Part shown: positions 1 through 10,106 of the stretch, piece after piece
Position numbering within the stretch: the stretch's first letter is position 1
Layout of the letters: each line of letters starts with the position of its first letter
Origin: Paracoccus sp. C2R09
GTDB taxonomy: Bacteria; Pseudomonadota; Alphaproteobacteria; Rhodobacterales; Rhodobacteraceae
DNA length: 64,000 bases
Assembly (NCBI RefSeq): GCF_018860625.1
Contig: NZ_JAHKQB010000017.1
Location: 124,001 to 188,000, forward strand
Direction: 5' to 3'
Position numbers and translations under genes: made by a program
The notes under the pieces: generated by a model
Told to the model about the DNA's origin: nothing
Database searches by the model: none
The model's input: the letters and a program-made list of their open reading frames with translations, nothing else

Positions 1-611
1 TCCTTGATGAAGGCCACGCCCAGCCCCGAGGATTGCAGCGTCGCCTCCAGCTGGCGGTTCTTGATCAGCTCGGCCGATTCCGCGAAGGGCAGGTATTCGA
101 CCTTGCCCAGATCGTCATAGCTCATGCCGCCCGCCGCGAAGATCGCACGGGCGTTCAGCTCGGTTCCCGATGCGGGCGCGCCGACCGACAGGGTCTTGCC
201 CTTCAGATCCTCGAGCGTCACGGCGCCGGTCGAGGCATCGGCCACGATCTGGATATAGTTGGGATAGATGGCGGCGATGGCGCGCAGCTCCTCCAGCGGG
301 CGGGGGAAGCCCGCTTCCTCGTTGCCCTCCCATGCCATCTGCACGGAATCGCCCAGGGCAAAGCCCAGCTCGCCCCGGCCCTGCGCCAGAAGGTTCAGGT
401 TCTCGACCGAGGCCTTGGTCGATTGCACCTGCGTGCGCGCGCCGTCGATCGTGTCGGCATAGATCTCGGACAGGGCGACGCCCATGGGGTAGTAGACCCC
501 CGAGGTCCCCCCGGTCAGGACGTTGATGAATTCCTGCGATTGCGCCAGCGGCGCGGTGGCAAGCAACCCGAAGGCGGCCGCCGGGACGGCGGCGGCGATG
601 CGTTTGAACAT
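1..611 (-). CDS. TAXI-type TRAP transporter solute-binding receptor (partial)
   Basis: The gene runs off the left edge, so only its first 203 codons are visible. The protein starts with a Sec-type signal peptide (MFKRIAAAVPAAAFGLLATA, then a cleavable APLAQSQE stretch). It continues with the typical TAXI-family opening NVLTGGTSGVYYPMGVALSE and later AQGRGELGFALGDSVQMAW. TAXI receptors bind small organic acids or amino acids in the periplasm and pass them to a fused DctQM-type TRAP permease, which would lie beyond the window if linked. The start at 611 is preceded by GGAGGATACCGAC, a good ribosome site. The ligand cannot be told from the sequence. Confidence 0.85.
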   Translation of the reverse strand, partial: MFKRIAAAVPAAAFGLLATAPLAQSQEFINVLTGGTSGVYYPMGVALSEIYADTIDGARTQVQSTKASVENLNLLAQGRGELGFALGDSVQMAWEGNEEAGFPRPLEELRAIAAIYPNYIQIVADASTGAVTLEDLKGKTLSVGAPASGTELNARAIFAAGGMSYDDLGKVEYLPFAESAELIKNRQLEATLQSSGLGVAFIK

Positions 612-743
612 GTCGGTATCCTCCCATGATACTGACCCGAGGTTAGCGGAATTTCGCCAGCCGAAAAGCCTGATCCGCGATGATGGTGGAAAACACGCAG
701 GCGGGGATTCATATCTCGTGGGTTCAACCTTGGAAGGGAACTC

Positions 744-1991
744 ATGACCGTTGCGACCTCTGCCGAACGCCTGCTGCTGGACCTGGTGAACCAGGCGCGT
801 GCCGATGCGGGGCTGGACCCCGTCACGCTGGAGATCCACCTGAATTCATCCGCCGATGCGCATAGCTCGTGGATGCTGGCGCAGGACGCGTTCACGCATA
901 CGGGGCAGAACGGCAGCAGCGCGACCGAACGGATGGTCGATGCGGGGTTCGATCTGTCAGGGTCGTGGAGCACGGCCGAGAATCTGGCCTATGTCGGGAT
1001 CGACGGCGATGGAAGCCTGCAGGACGAGATCGAGGCCCTGCACGAGAACCTGATGAACAGCGACAGCCACCGCGCAAACATCCTGGACCCGGATGCGACC
1101 ATGATCGGCATCGGCCTGCAGACGGGCGAATTCAACGGCCATACCGTTTTGATGGCCACGCAGGACTTCGCGACGACCGAAGGAGAGGTCGTGCGCGACG
1201 TGACCTCGGACATCAACATCGCGGATGCCGATGCGCCGGGAATGTATGTGGCCTGGATGAACCGCGACGACTGGGAAGACGCGCAGCCCGCGGCCTCGGC
1301 CGGGGTTTCGGGGGCGGCAGACGATCTGCGGCTGAACGCGAACGACAACAGCATCAGCGGGCAGGGCGGGAACGACTGGATCGCCGGATATGCGGGCGAC
1401 GACTGGCTTGCGGGCAATGCGGGCAACGACTGGATCGCCGGGGGCGGGGGCTTCGACAGCATCTTCGGCGGGCAGGGCCACGACCGGCTGGCCGGGGGCG
1501 ACAATGCCGACACCATCGCGGGCGGCGCGGGGGCCGATGCGCTGCATGGCGGGAACGGGCACGACCTGCTCTATGGCGGGAACTGGAACGACCGGCTGGA
1601 TGGCGATGCCAATGCAGACACGCTGCACGGGCAGGCCGGGAACGACCTTCTGAAGGGCGGGCAGGGCTATGACCGGCTCTATGGCGGCAACGGGGCGGAT
1701 ACCCTGTCGGGCGGGACCGAGGCCGACGTGATGACGGGGGGTGCGGGGGCCGACATCTTCGTCTTCGAACAAGGTGACGGGCGGGACCGGATCACCGATT
1801 TCGGCAATGGCTATGACCGGCTCTATGTTGACGAGGCGCTGGTGGGCGACGACATCGCGGCCTTCGTGGCCGACAACATCACCGATACGGGCGACGGCGT
1901 GCGGATCGCCTTCGGGGGCGGGGACGTGCTTACCCTGGATGGCGCGGGACTGACGGTCGCGGATGTGGCCGACGACATCTTCCTGATCTGA
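744..1991 (+). CDS. CAP (SCP-like) domain protein with RTX calcium-binding repeats
   Basis: The 415-residue protein has an N-terminal CAP/SCP domain (about residues 5-145). It shows the usual landmarks: AHSSWM, FTHTGQNG, a central AENLAY, and SHRANIL near the domain end. From about residue 195 to 335 there are repeated GGxGxDxL-type nonapeptides such as GGNGHDLLYGG, the beta-roll repeats that bind calcium. The C-terminus has GADIFVFEQGDGRDRITDF, typical of type I secretion substrates. There is no Sec signal peptide, so export by a type I (HlyBD/TolC-like) system is inferred. No exporter genes are nearby. The start at 744 follows GGAAGGGA. The role of bacterial CAP domains is poorly defined; none is claimed here. 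Confidence 0.85.
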   Translation: MTVATSAERLLLDLVNQARADAGLDPVTLEIHLNSSADAHSSWMLAQDAFTHTGQNGSSATERMVDAGFDLSGSWSTAENLAYVGIDGDGSLQDEIEALHENLMNSDSHRANILDPDATMIGIGLQTGEFNGHTVLMATQDFATTEGEVVRDVTSDINIADADAPGMYVAWMNRDDWEDAQPAASAGVSGAADDLRLNANDNSISGQGGNDWIAGYAGDDWLAGNAGNDWIAGGGGFDSIFGGQGHDRLAGGDNADTIAGGAGADALHGGNGHDLLYGGNWNDRLDGDANADTLHGQAGNDLLKGGQGYDRLYGGNGADTLSGGTEADVMTGGAGADIFVFEQGDGRDRITDFGNGYDRLYVDEALVGDDIAAFVADNITDTGDGVRIAFGGGDVLTLDGAGLTVADVADDIFLI

Positions 1992-1997
1992 CCCGCC

Positions 1998-2705
1998 TCA
2001 ACCGCCGATGGACCCGCCCAGATACTCGCGCAGTGCGGGGGGCGGGTCGCGCAGCAGATCGCCGGTCGCCTGCGGGGGCTGGCAATGGCCGTCCTGCACG
2101 ACGATGGTCTGACGGGCGAATTCCAACGCATCGCGGGGGTCGTGCGTGACCATCAGCATCAGCGCCCCGGTGTCGCGCCCGATGCGGTCCAGCAGCTCCA
2201 TCATCTCGGATTTGAGCGCGGGACCGAGGGCCGCGAAGGGTTCGTCCAGCAGCAGGATGGGCCGCGCGCGCAGCAGCACGCGGGCCAGCGCGACGCGGCT
2301 CTGCTGGCCGCCCGACAGGTTGGCGGGCAGCCTGTCGCCGAAGCCGCCCAGCCCGACATCCGCGATGGCCTGCGCCACGCGGTCGCGCTGATCGGGCGAC
2401 AGGCGCAGATCGGGGCGCAGGCCCAGCCCGACATTGCGGGTCACGTCCAGATGCGGGAACAGGTTCTGATCCTGGAACAGCACCGAAACCGGGCGCTTGC
2501 CGGGCGCGATGCCGGTCAGGTCCCGCCCCTGCCAGGCGATGCGGCCCGCATCGGGCGCCAGGAACCCCGCGATCAGCGACAGAAGCGTGGTCTTGCCCGC
2601 GCCGGAGGGTCCGATCACGGCGATGCGCCCGCCGGGCTGCAGGTCCAGGTCGGCGGTGAATTCCCAGCCCTCGCGGCGCAGGACGATGTCGCGGCATTCA
2701 AGCAA
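1998..2705 (-). CDS. thiQ: Thiamine/TPP ABC transporter ATP-binding protein ThiQ
   Basis: A 235-residue ABC ATPase with Walker A GPSGAGKTT (about residues 33-41), signature LSGGQQSRVA, Walker B ILLLDEPF and switch histidine MVTHD. It energises uptake of thiamine and its phosphates by ThiP with the periplasmic receptor ThiB. The start is a TTG at 2705: AGGAGG sits five bases before it, and it overlaps the thiP stop by eight bases. No in-frame ATG is near. Position as last gene of thiBPQ, below a TPP riboswitch, sets the specificity, because the ATPase alone could serve many substrates. Confidence 0.93.
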   Translation of the reverse strand: MLECRDIVLRREGWEFTADLDLQPGGRIAVIGPSGAGKTTLLSLIAGFLAPDAGRIAWQGRDLTGIAPGKRPVSVLFQDQNLFPHLDVTRNVGLGLRPDLRLSPDQRDRVAQAIADVGLGGFGDRLPANLSGGQQSRVALARVLLRARPILLLDEPFAALGPALKSEMMELLDRIGRDTGALMLMVTHDPRDALEFARQTIVVQDGHCQPPQATGDLLRDPPPALREYLGGSIGG

Positions 2706-4233
2706 GGCGGCCTCCTCGGTCGAAGATCCAGAACAACGCGAAGCTGATCGCCATCAGCAGGACGGCGGCGGCGCTGGCATCCGCCATCCGGTAGCTGGTC
2801 ATCAGCTGATAGAGTTTCAGCGGCAGCGTCGGCTGGTCGGTGGAAAACAGCGCGATCACCCCCAGATCGCCCATCGCCAAGGCCGCCGCAAGGCCGCCCG
2901 CGAAACCGATGGGCCGTGCCAGCCGCGGCAGCACCAGCAGGCGCAGACGCGCGATGCCGGTCATGTCCAGCGACGCGGCCAGCCGCCCGTAATCCTGCTG
3001 CATGGTCCGCGCGGCGGGGATCAGCGCCCGCAGCCCGAAGGGCAGGGCCATCATCGCGTTCACCCCGACCGTCACCGGCAGGGCCAGCGCCTGCGCGCCT
3101 GCTACGTCGCGCAGCAGGATGAACAGCCCCGTGCCCAGAACCAGGGGCGAGGCGACCAGCGGCAGCATCCCCGCCCCCTCGATCCACCCCGAGGGGCGCC
3201 GCGACAGGTGCAGCGCCAGGATCAGCGTGACGGTCAGCGTCAGCAACGCCGAGATGACGGCCATCACCACCGACCGGATCGCGGCGGTCCAGACCTCGGG
3301 GGGCAGGTCGGGGATGGCGGGCAGGCCGCGCAGGGTGACCGCCCCGATGGGCCACAGCAGAAAGGCCGAAGCCAGCGCGATGGCCAGCGCGTCGGTGCCG
3401 CGCCGCCAGCCCGCAGGTCCCTGCCATGTCACGCGGTCGTCGCGCCCCGCGCCGAAGCTGGCGGGCACCGCGATCCAGCGCGTGGCGATCAGCGCGCCCA
3501 CGCAGATCGCGATCTGGATCAGCCCCAGAAGCGCGGCCTTGGACAGGTCGAAATCGAAGCGGAACGCCTGGTATATCGCCAGCTCGACCGTGGTGGCGCG
3601 CGGTCCCCCGCCAAGCGCCAGCGCGACCGTGAAGCTGGTCAGGCAGACCAGGAACACGGCCAGCCACGCCCCCGGCAGCACCGCCCGCAGCATGGGCCGT
3701 TCAAGGTGACGCGCCACGTCGCGGGGCGCGAAGCCCAGGCTCTCGGCCAGGCGGAAACGCTCGGACGGGATGGCCTGCCAGCCCTGCAGGACCAGTCGCA
3801 CGGACAGTGGCAGGTTGAAGAACACATGCGCCAGGATCACGCCCTGCCAGCCATAGACGCTGATCTCGGGCAGGGACAGCGCGCGCAGGGCGTCGTTGAT
3901 AGCACCCTGCCGCCCGAACACGGCGACAAGGCCCATGATCGCCACGATCACCGGCAGGATGAAGGGCGCGCCCAGCAGCGTGACCAGCAGCCCGCGACCC
4001 CAGAACCGCCGCCGCGCCAGCGCGCGCGCCACCGGCACCGCCAGCAGGGCCGAGATGGTGGCCGACAGCGCCGCCTGCCAGATGGTGAAGCGCACCGCCC
4101 GCCAATCCCAGGACGACAGGCCCGACAGCCCCTCGGCCTGCCATGCGACGGCGGCCAGGGTCCCCAGGATCAGCAGGGCCAGCCCCGCCGCGATGGCGGG
4201 GCCCGCGCTTACCCGGAGAATGCGCGCAGCCAT
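2698..4233 (-). CDS. thiP: Thiamine/TPP ABC transporter permease ThiP
   Basis: The protein is 511 residues with about twelve membrane segments arranged as two homologous halves. Each half carries an EAA-like cytoplasmic loop that docks ThiQ (RLAESLGFAPRDVARHL in the first, RLAASLDMTGIARLRLL in the second). This fused layout is normal for ThiP. I chose the ATG at 4233, which overlaps the thiB end by 25 bases; the reading frame stays open much further upstream, but that part lies antisense to nothing real and inside thiB. Cotranscribed with thiB and thiQ and expected to be shut off when thiamine pyrophosphate is abundant. Confidence 0.92.
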   Translation of the reverse strand: MAARILRVSAGPAIAAGLALLILGTLAAVAWQAEGLSGLSSWDWRAVRFTIWQAALSATISALLAVPVARALARRRFWGRGLLVTLLGAPFILPVIVAIMGLVAVFGRQGAINDALRALSLPEISVYGWQGVILAHVFFNLPLSVRLVLQGWQAIPSERFRLAESLGFAPRDVARHLERPMLRAVLPGAWLAVFLVCLTSFTVALALGGGPRATTVELAIYQAFRFDFDLSKAALLGLIQIAICVGALIATRWIAVPASFGAGRDDRVTWQGPAGWRRGTDALAIALASAFLLWPIGAVTLRGLPAIPDLPPEVWTAAIRSVVMAVISALLTLTVTLILALHLSRRPSGWIEGAGMLPLVASPLVLGTGLFILLRDVAGAQALALPVTVGVNAMMALPFGLRALIPAARTMQQDYGRLAASLDMTGIARLRLLVLPRLARPIGFAGGLAAALAMGDLGVIALFSTDQPTLPLKLYQLMTSYRMADASAAAVLLMAISFALFWIFDRGGRLA

Positions 4234-5192
4234 TCGTCCAGCGCGGGTTCGCGCATCTCCTCGGCCTTGTCCTCGGGCTGGAAGAAGGTCTTGTCGGGGC
4301 GCGGCAGGTCGCGCATGACCTGCGGCCAGTCGTCCTGCGGCAGCTTGGCGGGCAGCGACCAGTTGGCCAGCGGGATCGCCCTCTGGAAGTCGGGCGTCAG
4401 GATCCAGTCCATGAATTCCTGCGCCAGTTCGGGCTGATCGGTCGATGCGACCTGCGCCGCCAGTTCGGCCATCAGGTAATGACCTTCGGGGAATATCGCG
4501 GCCTTCTTGGTCAGGTCGTCCTCGGCCTCGATGTGATAGGCGGGCGAGGTAGTGTAGGACAGGACCATGTCCACCTCTCCCTCGGTGAACAGGCCATAGC
4601 TTTCGGACCAGCCGCGCGTCACGGTCAGCACCTTGGGGGCCAGCTTCTCCCATGCCTCGGGGGCACCGTCGCCATAGACCGATTTCACCCACAAAAGCAG
4701 CGCCAGCCCCGAGATCGAGCTGCGCGGGTCCTGAATCGCGATCTTCAGATCGTCGGGCGCGTCCAGCAGTTCCTCGAAGCTGGCGGGCGGGTTTTCCAGC
4801 CGCGTTTCGTCATAGATGAAGGCGGTTTCCCCCCAGTTGTAGGGCAGGAACACCTCGTCGGTCCATTCGACCGGCAGCGACAGGTCGGACGTGTCCTGAC
4901 CATGCGGCGCGAACAGGCCCGACGCGCGGGCGCGGGCGGTCACGTCGGTGTTCAGGCCGAAGACGATGTCGGCCTCGGTTCCCTCGCCCTCCAGCAAGAT
5001 GCGGGGCAGGATGTCGCCGGTCACGAATTGCAGGTCGCATTCGCAGAAGGCCTCGAAGCCCTCCTCGATCCTGGGGCCGGGGCCCCATTCGCTGGCGATG
5101 TAATCGCCGGCATAGACGGTCAGGACGGGCTTGTCCTGCGCGATGGCGGGTCCGGCGGCCAGCAGCACGCTCAGGATCAGGGGGGTTCTCAT
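4209..5192 (-). CDS. thiB: Thiamine-binding periplasmic protein ThiB
   Basis: A 327-residue periplasmic binding protein with an 18-residue signal peptide ending AAGPAIAQ. Family landmarks include LTVYAGDYIASEWGPGP near the N-terminus, a paired CECDLQF that could form a disulphide, and WGETAFIYDE. It captures thiamine, TMP or TPP and delivers it to ThiP. It is the first gene after the TPP riboswitch and starts at 5192, with AGGAGGAG about six bases upstream. Length matches the family (about 330). Confidence 0.94.
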   Translation of the reverse strand: MRTPLILSVLLAAGPAIAQDKPVLTVYAGDYIASEWGPGPRIEEGFEAFCECDLQFVTGDILPRILLEGEGTEADIVFGLNTDVTARARASGLFAPHGQDTSDLSLPVEWTDEVFLPYNWGETAFIYDETRLENPPASFEELLDAPDDLKIAIQDPRSSISGLALLLWVKSVYGDGAPEAWEKLAPKVLTVTRGWSESYGLFTEGEVDMVLSYTTSPAYHIEAEDDLTKKAAIFPEGHYLMAELAAQVASTDQPELAQEFMDWILTPDFQRAIPLANWSLPAKLPQDDWPQVMRDLPRPDKTFFQPEDKAEEMREPALDEWLRAFSG

Positions 5193-5235
5193 GGCTCTCC
5201 TCCTTTGGACGGGTTCACGAAAGGAAAGAGGTGCG

Positions 5236-5323
5236 GCACCTTCCCTCCGCCGGTCTTAGCCGGATCAGGTTCTGCGGGTCCGCGTCGCGCGTCTCAGCCC
5301 ATCTGCAGGGCACCCCGAGGTCG
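5236..5323 (-). promoter_or_regulatory. TPP riboswitch (THI element) in the thiBPQ leader
   Basis: Read on the minus strand, the leader shows the conserved THI blocks in order: CGGGGTGCC, GGGCTGAGA, GCGGACCC, GAACCTGATCCGG and CCGGCGGAGGGA. The outer P1 stem can form from ACCT (bases 5318-5321) and AGGT (bases 5238-5241). The element ends about 45 bases before the thiB start, close enough to act on translation or termination. TPP binding is expected to reduce thiBPQ expression. Sequence match to the class is very strong. Confidence 0.95.
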
Positions 5324-5395
5324 GACCGAATGTAGTGGTTTCGCAGGGCTGCGCAAGCGGCTAGAAACGGGCGCGACAAGGCGCAAGGACCCGAC

Positions 5396-8029
5396 ATGAG
5401 CGATCAGCCCACCCCGATGATGGCGCAGTACCTGGCGATCCGCGAGGCGAACCCGGGTGCGCTGCTGTTCTATCGCATGGGCGACTTCTACGAGATGTTC
5501 TTCGAGGACGCCGTCGCCGCCGCCGCCGCGCTGGACATCGCGCTGACGAAACGCGGCACGCATCTGGGCGAACCGATCCCGATGTGCGGCGTGCCGGTCC
5601 ATGCAGCCGAAAGCTATCTTCTGACGCTGATCCGCAAGGGGTTCCGCGTGGCCATCGCCGAACAGATGGAGGACCCCGCCGAGGCCAAGAAGCGCGGCAG
5701 CAAGTCGGTCGTGGCCCGCGACGTGGTGCGGCTGGTCACGCCAGGCACCCTGACCGAGGAAACGCTGCTGGAGGCCCGGCGCCACAACTTCCTTGCCGCC
5801 TTTGCGCAGGTCCGGGACGAAGGCGCGCTGGCCTGGGTCGACATCTCGACCGGGTCGTTCCAGGTCATGGAATGCCCGCTGCCGCGCCTTGCGCCCGAAC
5901 TGGCACGCCTGTCCCCGCGCGAGGTGCTGGCCGCCGAAGGCGCGGGACTGGACGACCTGATCGAGGATGCGGGCGCGGCGCTGACCGACCTGCCCGCATC
6001 CTGTTTCGACAGCGCAGCCGGGTCGCGGCGGCTGGCCGCGCTCTATGGGGTGGAGACGCTGGACGGGTTCGGCAGCTTCTCGCGGTCCGAGCTGGCGGCG
6101 ATGGGCGCCATCGTTGAATACCTGGACCTGACGCAGAAGGGCCGCCTGCCGCTGATGCGCCCGCCCATGCGCGAACGCGCGGGCGGCGCGGTGCAGATCG
6201 ACGCCTCGACGCGGCGCAACCTGGAACTGACGCAGGCCCTGTCCGGCGGGCGCGAAGGGTCGCTGCTGGCGGCCATCGACCGGACCGTGACGGCGGGCGG
6301 CGCGCGGCTGCTGGAACGCCGCGTCAGTGCCCCTTCGCGCGATCTGGCGGTGATCCATGCGCGCCACGATGCGGTGGAATCGCTGGCGGAGGACGCGCGT
6401 CTGACGGCGGATCTGCGCAGCGCCCTGTCGCGCGCGCCCGACATGGACCGCGCCCTGTCGCGGCTGGCGCTGGAACGCGGCGGGCCGCGCGACCTGGCCG
6501 CGATCCGCGCGGGCCTGACGCAGGCCGCGGCCATCGCGGACCGCCTGCCGGACGATGCGCCGCCGCTGCTGCTGGATGCCGCGGCCGACCTGCGCGGCCA
6601 TGACGATCTGATCGACCTGCTGGACCAGGCGCTGGTGGCCGAGCCGCCGCTTCTGGCCCGCGATGGCGGCTTCGTCGCGACCGGCCACGATGCCGACCTG
6701 GACGAAACCCGCCGCCTGCGCGACGAGGGGCGCGGCGTCATCGCGGGGATGCAGGCCGATTACGCCGCGCTGGCGGGCATCGGCAGCCTGAAGATCAAGC
6801 ACAACAACGTGCTGGGATATTTCATCGAGACGACGACCACCCATGCCGACCGGATGCGGACGCCGCCCCTGTCGGAAACCTTCATCCACCGCCAGACGAC
6901 CGCGAACCAGATCCGCTTCACCACGGTCGAGCTGTCGGAGCTGGAGACCCGCATCCTGAACGCCCGCGACCGCGCGCTGGAGATCGAGCGCGGCATCTTC
7001 GACATGCTGCGCAGGGCCGTGCTGGATGCCGCCCCCCGGATCGGGCAGGCCGCCCGCGCCCTGGCCGAGATCGACCTGGCCGCAGCCTTTGCCGACATCG
7101 CCACGGGCGAGGGCTGGGTCCGCCCGCGCGTGGACGAAAGCCGTGCCTTCGTCATCGAAGGGGGCCGCCACCCGGTCGTGGAACGCGCGCTGAAGCGCAG
7201 ATCCGAAAGCTTCGTCGCCAATGATTGCGACCTGACCACAGGCGGCACGCCCGCGATCTGGCTGCTGACCGGCCCGAACATGGCGGGCAAATCGACATTC
7301 CTGCGCCAGAACGCCCTGATCGCGGTCCTTGCGCAGGCCGGGGCCTTCGTGCCCGCGCGGTCCGCCCATATCGGCATGGTCAGCCAGCTGTTCAGCCGCG
7401 TGGGCGCCGCCGACGACCTGGCGCGGGGCCGGTCGACCTTCATGGTCGAGATGGTGGAAACCGCCGCCATCCTGAACCAGGCCGATGACCGCGCGCTGGT
7501 GATCCTGGACGAGATCGGTCGCGGCACCGCGACCTGGGACGGGCTGTCCATCGCCTGGGCCGTGATGGAGCATCTGCACGCCGCCAACCGCTGCCGCGCG
7601 CTGTTCGCGACCCATTACCACGAGATGACGGCCCTCAGCGCCAAGCTGGACGGGGTCGAGAACGCCACCGTCACCGTCCGCGAATGGGAGGGAGAGGTGA
7701 TCTTCCTGCACGAGGTGCGCAAGGGGGCCGCCGATCGCAGCTATGGCGTGCAGGTCGCGCGGCTGGCGGGGCTGCCTGCCAGCGTCGTCGAACGCGCGCG
7801 CCACGTGCTGGACACGCTGGAGACCGGCGCCCGCGAAGGCGGCGCCCGCCCCGCCGCCCTGATCGACGAGCTGCCGCTGTTCCGCGCCGCGCCCCCGCCA
7901 CCCCCCGCGCCGCGCGTCTCGGCACTGGACGGACGCCTGAAGAAGGTGCATCCCGACAGCCTGTCCCCGCGCGAGGCGCTGGACCTGATCTATGAACTCA
8001 AGGCCCTGACCGAGGAGACCGCCCCGTGA
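5396..8029 (+). CDS. mutS: DNA mismatch repair protein MutS
   Basis: The 877-residue protein has the mismatch-reading Phe-x-Glu motif in MGDFYEMF (Phe31, Glu33). It also has the core and clamp domains, a Walker [11 protein letters not shown] near residue 626, and a Walker B/signature [14 protein letters not shown]. It binds mispaired or looped DNA as a dimer and recruits MutL with ATP. The start at 5396 follows CAAGGACCCGAC. Its stop overlaps the aroC start (GTGA), so the two are translationally coupled even though their roles are unrelated. Divergent from the thiB leader. Confidence 0.98.
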   Translation: MSDQPTPMMAQYLAIREANPGALLFYRMGDFYEMFFEDAVAAAAALDIALTKRGTHLGEPIPMCGVPVHAAESYLLTLIRKGFRVAIAEQMEDPAEAKKRGSKSVVARDVVRLVTPGTLTEETLLEARRHNFLAAFAQVRDEGALAWVDISTGSFQVMECPLPRLAPELARLSPREVLAAEGAGLDDLIEDAGAALTDLPASCFDSAAGSRRLAALYGVETLDGFGSFSRSELAAMGAIVEYLDLTQKGRLPLMRPPMRERAGGAVQIDASTRRNLELTQALSGGREGSLLAAIDRTVTAGGARLLERRVSAPSRDLAVIHARHDAVESLAEDARLTADLRSALSRAPDMDRALSRLALERGGPRDLAAIRAGLTQAAAIADRLPDDAPPLLLDAAADLRGHDDLIDLLDQALVAEPPLLARDGGFVATGHDADLDETRRLRDEGRGVIAGMQADYAALAGIGSLKIKHNNVLGYFIETTTTHADRMRTPPLSETFIHRQTTANQIRFTTVELSELETRILNARDRALEIERGIFDMLRRAVLDAAPRIGQAARALAEIDLAAAFADIATGEGWVRPRVDESRAFVIEGGRHPVVERALKRRSESFVANDCDLTTGGTPAIWLLTGPNMAGKSTFLRQNALIAVLAQAGAFVPARSAHIGMVSQLFSRVGAADDLARGRSTFMVEMVETAAILNQADDRALVILDEIGRGTATWDGLSIAWAVMEHLHAANRCRALFATHYHEMTALSAKLDGVENATVTVREWEGEVIFLHEVRKGAADRSYGVQVARLAGLPASVVERARHVLDTLETGAREGGARPAALIDELPLFRAAPPPPPAPRVSALDGRLKKVHPDSLSPREALDLIYELKALTEETAP

Positions 8030-9126
8030 GCATCAATACCTTCGGCCGTGAATTCCGCTTCACCACCTGGGGCGAAAGCCACGGGCCCGCACTGGGCGCG
8101 ACCGTGGACGGCGTGCCGCCGGGCGTCCCCCTGGACGAGGGCTTCATCCAGACCTTCATGGATCGCCGCCGCCCCGGCACCAGCAAGCACACCACGCAGC
8201 GCCGCGAGGCCGACCAGGTGCGCATCCTGTCGGGCGTCTTCGAGGGGCTGACCACCGGCACGCCCATCCAGCTGATGATCGAGAATACCGACCAGCGGTC
8301 CAAGGATTACGGCGATATCGCGACCAGCTTCCGGCCCGGTCATGCCGACATCACCTATCACCTGAAATACGGGCATCGCGATTATCGCGGCGGGGGTCGC
8401 TCCAGCGCGCGGGAAACCGCGGCGCGGGTCGCGGCGGGGGCGGTCGCGCAGGCCGTGCTGCGCCACCTGCTGCCGGATCTGAAGATCATCGGCTACATGG
8501 TCCAGATGGGCGAGATGCGCCTGGACCCCGCGCGTTTCGATGCGGGCGCGATCGACGGCAACCCGTTCTTCCTGCCCGACGCGGAAGGTGCGCTGGCCTG
8601 GTCGGATTACCTGGACGGGATCCGCAAGGCGCAGGACAGCGTCGGCGCCGCGATCGAGGTGATGGTGCAGGGCTGCCCGCCGGGGCTGGGCGCGCCGGTC
8701 TATGCCAAGCTGGACACCGATCTGGCCGCTGCGATGATGTCGATCAACGCCGTGAAGGGCGTCGAGATCGGCGAGGGGATGGCCGCCGCCGCCCTGCGCG
8801 GCACCGACAATGCCGACGAGATCCGCATGACCGATGACGGCCCCGAATTCCTGTCGAACCATGCGGGGGGCATCCTCGGCGGGATCTCGACCGGACAGGA
8901 CATCGTGGTGCGTTTCTCGATCAAGCCGACCAGCTCGATCACGACGCCGCGCCGTTCGATCAATTCGCGCGGGGAACAGATCGACCTGATCACCAAGGGC
9001 CGCCACGATCCCTGCGTGGGCATCCGCGCCGTGCCGGTGGCCGAGGCGATGGCCGCCTGCGTCATCCTCGACCACCTGCTGCTGGACCGCGCGCAGACCG
9101 GCGGTCGGCGCGGCACCATCGGCTAG
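8026..9126 (+). CDS. aroC: Chorismate synthase
   Basis: AroC turns 5-enolpyruvylshikimate-3-phosphate into chorismate, using reduced FMN, in the last step of the shikimate pathway. The 366-residue sequence opens with [18 protein letters not shown], the classic N-terminal signature. It also has the [20 protein letters not shown] block and [19 protein letters not shown]. It begins with GTG inside the mutS stop. Its TAG stop overlaps the TAG of the convergent ribokinase in one CTAG at 9123-9126. Length is usual for the family. Confidence 0.97.
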   Translation: MSINTFGREFRFTTWGESHGPALGATVDGVPPGVPLDEGFIQTFMDRRRPGTSKHTTQRREADQVRILSGVFEGLTTGTPIQLMIENTDQRSKDYGDIATSFRPGHADITYHLKYGHRDYRGGGRSSARETAARVAAGAVAQAVLRHLLPDLKIIGYMVQMGEMRLDPARFDAGAIDGNPFFLPDAEGALAWSDYLDGIRKAQDSVGAAIEVMVQGCPPGLGAPVYAKLDTDLAAAMMSINAVKGVEIGEGMAAAALRGTDNADEIRMTDDGPEFLSNHAGGILGGISTGQDIVVRFSIKPTSSITTPRRSINSRGEQIDLITKGRHDPCVGIRAVPVAEAMAACVILDHLLLDRAQTGGRRGTIG

Positions 9127-9992
9127 GGGTTCAAAAAGGCATCGACCTCGGCGCGGGTGGGGATCGCATCGCCCGCGCCGGGCCGCGTGACCTGCAGCGC
9201 GGATGCGGCGGCCGCCAGCCGCAAGGCCGCCGGGATATCGTCGCCCTGATCCAGCGCCGCCGCGAAGAAGCCCGCGAAGGTGTCGCCCGCCCCCGTCGTG
9301 TCCACCGGCGTGACCGGGAACGAGGGCTGCGCATGGATCTGCCCGGTCCTCAGGTCGCGATATTCCGCACCCGCCGCACCCTTGGTGATCAGCAGCCCCG
9401 CGACCGGCAGATCGCCGGGTTCGGCTGCGAACAGCTGCGCGGCCTCGTGTTCGTTCATCGCAAGGATGTCTGCATGGGGCAGGATGGCACGCACGGCCCC
9501 GATGTCGAAGGGGGCGGCGGAATAGATCACGCGCGCGCCGTTCTCGCGGGCCTTGCGGGCAGCTGCGACCTGGGCGTTCGTCTCGTTCTGCAGAAGCAGA
9601 GTATCGCCGTCACCCATCGCATCCAGCGCAGAGGCGATGTCGTCTTCGGGGATGGCCCAGTTCGCGCCGGGATGGATCACGATGGCATTTTCGGCCTGGG
9701 CGTCCAGCAGGATGATCGCGTGGCCGGTGGCCTCGTCCGGCAGATGCGCCACGCTCGCGACATCGACCCCGGCATCGCACAGCCGGTCCAGCGCCCATTC
9801 GCCGCCCGTGCCCATCGCCCCCAGGTGATGCGTCGCGGACCCCGCCCGCGCGGCGGCGACCGACTGGTTCGCGCCCTTGCCGCCTAGGCCTTCGGCATAG
9901 CTGCGCGAGGCCAGCGTCTCGCCCGGCTTGGGCAGGCTGTCCAGCCTGTAGACATGGTCGATATTGATCGAACCCAGATTCCAGATGGCCAT
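9123..9992 (-). CDS. rbsK: Ribokinase (PfkB family sugar kinase)
   Basis: A 289-residue PfkB-family kinase. Near the N-terminus it has [17 protein letters not shown], the substrate-binding glycine-rich motif of ribokinases. Near the C-terminus it has [13 protein letters not shown] with the catalytic Asp and anion hole. Ribokinase phosphorylates D-ribose to ribose-5-phosphate. The ATG at 9992 is preceded by GGAGGATCT; the frame stays open upstream but lacks a ribosome site. No ribose transporter is adjacent, so the substrate is inferred from family resemblance and another pentose or nucleoside is possible. It converges on aroC and shares the CTAG stop. Confidence 0.85.
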   Translation of the reverse strand: MAIWNLGSINIDHVYRLDSLPKPGETLASRSYAEGLGGKGANQSVAAARAGSATHHLGAMGTGGEWALDRLCDAGVDVASVAHLPDEATGHAIILLDAQAENAIVIHPGANWAIPEDDIASALDAMGDGDTLLLQNETNAQVAAARKARENGARVIYSAAPFDIGAVRAILPHADILAMNEHEAAQLFAAEPGDLPVAGLLITKGAAGAEYRDLRTGQIHAQPSFPVTPVDTTGAGDTFAGFFAAALDQGDDIPAALRLAAAASALQVTRPGAGDAIPTRAEVDAFLNP

Positions 9993-10051
9993 GAGATCCT
10001 CCGCTTGTCGGTATCGGTTTTGCGGATCGCGGGCGGGGCTGTCCAGCCATG

Positions 10052-10081
10052 AAAAAACGCGCCCTGGATGCCGGGGCGCGT
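10052..10081 (-). terminator. Rho-independent terminator of petABC
   Basis: On the minus strand, 26 bases after the petC stop, an eight-base-pair stem (ACGCGCCC with GGGCGCGT) encloses a nine-base loop and runs directly into six T residues. This is a textbook intrinsic terminator and ends the bc1 operon before rbsK, which lies on the same strand downstream. Confidence 0.9.
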
Positions 10082-10106
10082 CCTGTCCGTCAGGCAAGGG
10101 GCCGGA

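Noticed and set aside
2497..4437. A 646-codon plus-strand open frame across thiQ and thiP
   Set aside because: The translation is compositionally biased with no domain, and the opposite strand encodes a clear ABC transporter with riboswitch.
5294..7951. An 885-codon open frame antisense to mutS
   Set aside because: Its translation is low-complexity, Arg/Gln/His-rich and matches no family; it is an artefact of high GC in codon third positions opposite a well-supported gene.
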